The position numbers were made by a program, and so were the translations under genes. A DNA stretch of 6,430 nucleotides from the NCBI GenBank assembly GCA_003170035.1, contig PMZX01000325.1, positions 8,703 through 15,132 on the forward strand, read 5' to 3'. A model generated the notes under the pieces. It worked only from the letters and a program-made list of their open reading frames with translations, was not told the DNA's origin and did not search any database. Numbering within the stretch: position 1 is the stretch's first letter; the number at the start of each line of letters is the position of its first letter. This DNA is from Myxococcales bacterium. GTDB taxonomy: Bacteria > Myxococcota_A > Polyangia > Fen-1088. This document shows positions 5,034-6,430 of this stretch, piece by piece.

Positions 5034-6430
5034 AGGTACCGCAGCCCATCGACCACGCGCAGGCGGGCGGCGCGCACGGCCGGGTAGAGGGTGGCCACGA
5101 AGCAGATGAGCTGCGTGGCGGCCGCCACCAACAGGATCTCGCGTACCGAGATCTGTACCGGCAGGCGCGCGATCAAGTATACCTTGGGATCGAGGGGATA
5201 GCCGTAGAGCGCGGCCAGGGCGCAGATGGCCAGGCCGTACAGGATGCCGAGGCCAGTTCCCGCGAAGCCCACGAAGGTACCCGCGGCCAGGAAGACCCGC
5301 AGTAGGGTGGCAGCGCGCGCGCCCATGGAACTCAAGATCGCGATCTCGCGCACCTTGGAGAGCACGATGAGCATGAGCGAGGCGATGATGTTGAACGCGG
5401 CCACCACGATGATGAAGAAGAGCAGGATGGCGATCACCAGCTTCTGCATGGACAGCGCCGCGAAGAGGTTGCGATTGAGGGTCTTCCAGTCGATCACGCG
5501 CGCCTCTGGACCCAGCTTGCGTTCCACCTCGGGCTCGATGCGGACGGCCTGCATCGGATCGGCGAAGCGCAGCTCCACGCCGAAGATGGACTGGCGTGCG
5601 TTGCCCATGCGGCGCGCGTCTTCCAGGTTGATGTAGGCGAGGCGCGCGTCGTACTCGTGAAAGCCCAGCGACGATACGCCTACCACGCGGAAGGTGTAGG
5701 CGCTGGGGGCCGACTCGATACCCCCGGAAAAGGGCACCAGCACCTGCAGGCAATCGCCCACCCGACTGTGCAGGCGACGGGCCAGTTCGCTGCCCAGGAT
5801 GATCCGACCGACTGGTTCGGCTGCGGCCGGGTCGGGGACAGGCTGCGCCTCTGCGCAGTGGGCGGGCCGTCCCAGGTCAGCGACAGAGCCGGTCACCATG
5901 ATCCGTTGCAACTCGGGCGCGCCGTCGGACAGGTCGACGCCCTTGAGGTTGGCGCCGACCTTGCCGATCATGACTTCCCCGGCAGTGAAGCTGAAGGTGG
6001 ACATGCGCTCCAGCCCCGGCAGGCCAGCCAGTTTCTTCTTGATCACCTGCGCGTCCCGCTCCGCTTCGGACATGTCTCGTTCCAGGCCGTACGAGGTCAC
6101 GATGAGGTGCGCGTTCACCGACAGGACCTTGTCCTGGAATTCGCGCTCGAACCCGCTGGTCACCGCCAGAACCACCACCAGCGAGGCGACTCCCAAGACG
6201 ACGCCCATCGTGGATACCGTGGTGAAGACCGAGAACACCCGCAGCAGGATGAACAGGAGCAGGGCCAGGGCAGCCACCAGTGAGAGGACAACGCCCACAG
6301 TTTCCAAACCGCGGGAGTGGCCGCGAGACGCTGCCAGCAGGCCCAGGCCGGCGGCGACTCCCACCATCGCTATGTACAGGCCGACCCGGATGGCTCGCGA
6401 GGGCGTCGTGCGTTGCAGGTAGCGCACGGC
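5030..6430 (-). CDS. lolC/E: LolC/LolE-type lipoprotein-releasing ABC transporter permease (FtsX family), 5' end outside window
   Basis: LolC/E permeases work with the ATPase LolD in the inner membrane to extract lipoproteins and hand them to LolA. The frame is open to the window edge. A GTG at 6427 is possible, but the reading starts 'RYLQR', which in this family normally follows several residues, so the start is probably outside. Numbering from that Val gives 465 residues. Landmarks are SGFEREFQDKVLSVNAHLIV (91-110) after the first canonical helix, LGSELARRL (211-219), IDWKTLNRNLFAAL (312-325), and the FtsX core AFNIIASLMLIVLSKVREIAIL (from 344). The ending LYPAVRAARLRVVDGLRYL (447-465) is highly characteristic. 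Helices lie at about 70-90, 328-353, 372-402 and 428-447. Unusually, two more hydrophobic segments (about 13-33 and 42-62) come between the RYL motif and the first canonical helix. No LolD ATPase is in the window. LolC and LolE cannot be told apart here. Confidence 0.88.
   Translation of the reverse strand, partial: AVRYLQRTTPSRAIRVGLYIAMVGVAAGLGLLAASRGHSRGLETVGVVLSLVAALALLLFILLRVFSVFTTVSTMGVVLGVASLVVVLAVTSGFEREFQDKVLSVNAHLIVTSYGLERDMSEAERDAQVIKKKLAGLPGLERMSTFSFTAGEVMIGKVGANLKGVDLSDGAPELQRIMVTGSVADLGRPAHCAEAQPVPDPAAAEPVGRIILGSELARRLHSRVGDCLQVLVPFSGGIESAPSAYTFRVVGVSSLGFHEYDARLAYINLEDARRMGNARQSIFGVELRFADPMQAVRIEPEVERKLGPEARVIDWKTLNRNLFAALSMQKLVIAILLFFIIVVAAFNIIASLMLIVLSKVREIAILSSMGARAATLLRVFLAAGTFVGFAGTGLGILYGLAICALAALYGYPLDPKVYLIARLPVQISVREILLVAAATQLICFVATLYPAVRAARLRVVDGLRYL

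Noticed and set aside
4188..5087. 299-codon plus-strand open frame antisense to the SDR
   Set aside because: Long antisense frames are expected in GC-rich coding DNA. The translation has no recognisable domain, while the opposite strand encodes a clear SDR.
5034..5753. A 240-residue N-terminal extension of the SDR, in an open minus-strand frame
   Set aside because: It lies wholly inside the permease gene in another frame, is Arg/Gly/Pro-rich without family motifs, and the SDR already has a GTG start overlapping the permease stop.

Overview
The window is GC-rich DNA with tightly packed genes, GTG starts, stop/start overlaps and long open antisense frames. It looks like an environmental or Myxococcota-type (deltaproteobacterial) chromosome. 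Three things point that way. One is a secreted lipoprotein with a long Asp/Ala/Pro/Ser linker rich in 'PDL' repeats. Another is a CcmE heme chaperone of the Cys (CxxxY) type rather than the usual His type. The third is a LolC/E-like permease with extra N-terminal membrane helices. This assignment is inference from protein style; no rRNA or other phylogenetic marker is present.

Left part (1-1538): the 3' end of an M20-family metallopeptidase gene (+ strand, cut by the window edge) converges after 26 bp on a minus-strand gene for a lipoprotein with two tandem beta-sandwich-like domains. Middle (1539-2950): a 140-bp divergent intergenic region with three TGACCA direct repeats and an imperfect palindrome separates the lipoprotein gene from ccmE (+). 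After a further 150 bp comes an unrecognised exported protein with a proline-rich linker and a probable small outer-membrane beta-barrel (+).

Right part (2947-6430): a minus-strand operon, read right to left. It encodes a LolC/LolE-type lipoprotein-releasing ABC permease (5' end outside the window), a short-chain dehydrogenase/reductase, and an Old Yellow Enzyme-type flavin oxidoreductase with a C-terminal cysteine cluster. Both junctions are 4-base GTGA overlaps, so the three are very probably co-transcribed and translationally coupled. The last gene meets the exported-protein gene tail to tail, and their stop codons share one CTAG.

No tRNA, rRNA, CRISPR array, insertion sequence, phage gene or attachment site was found. 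Nothing amounts to a demonstrably new system. The observations most worth following are the permease-SDR-OYE coupling, the cysteine-type CcmE standing apart from other ccm genes, the enlarged permease N-terminus and the cysteine cluster on the flavin enzyme.
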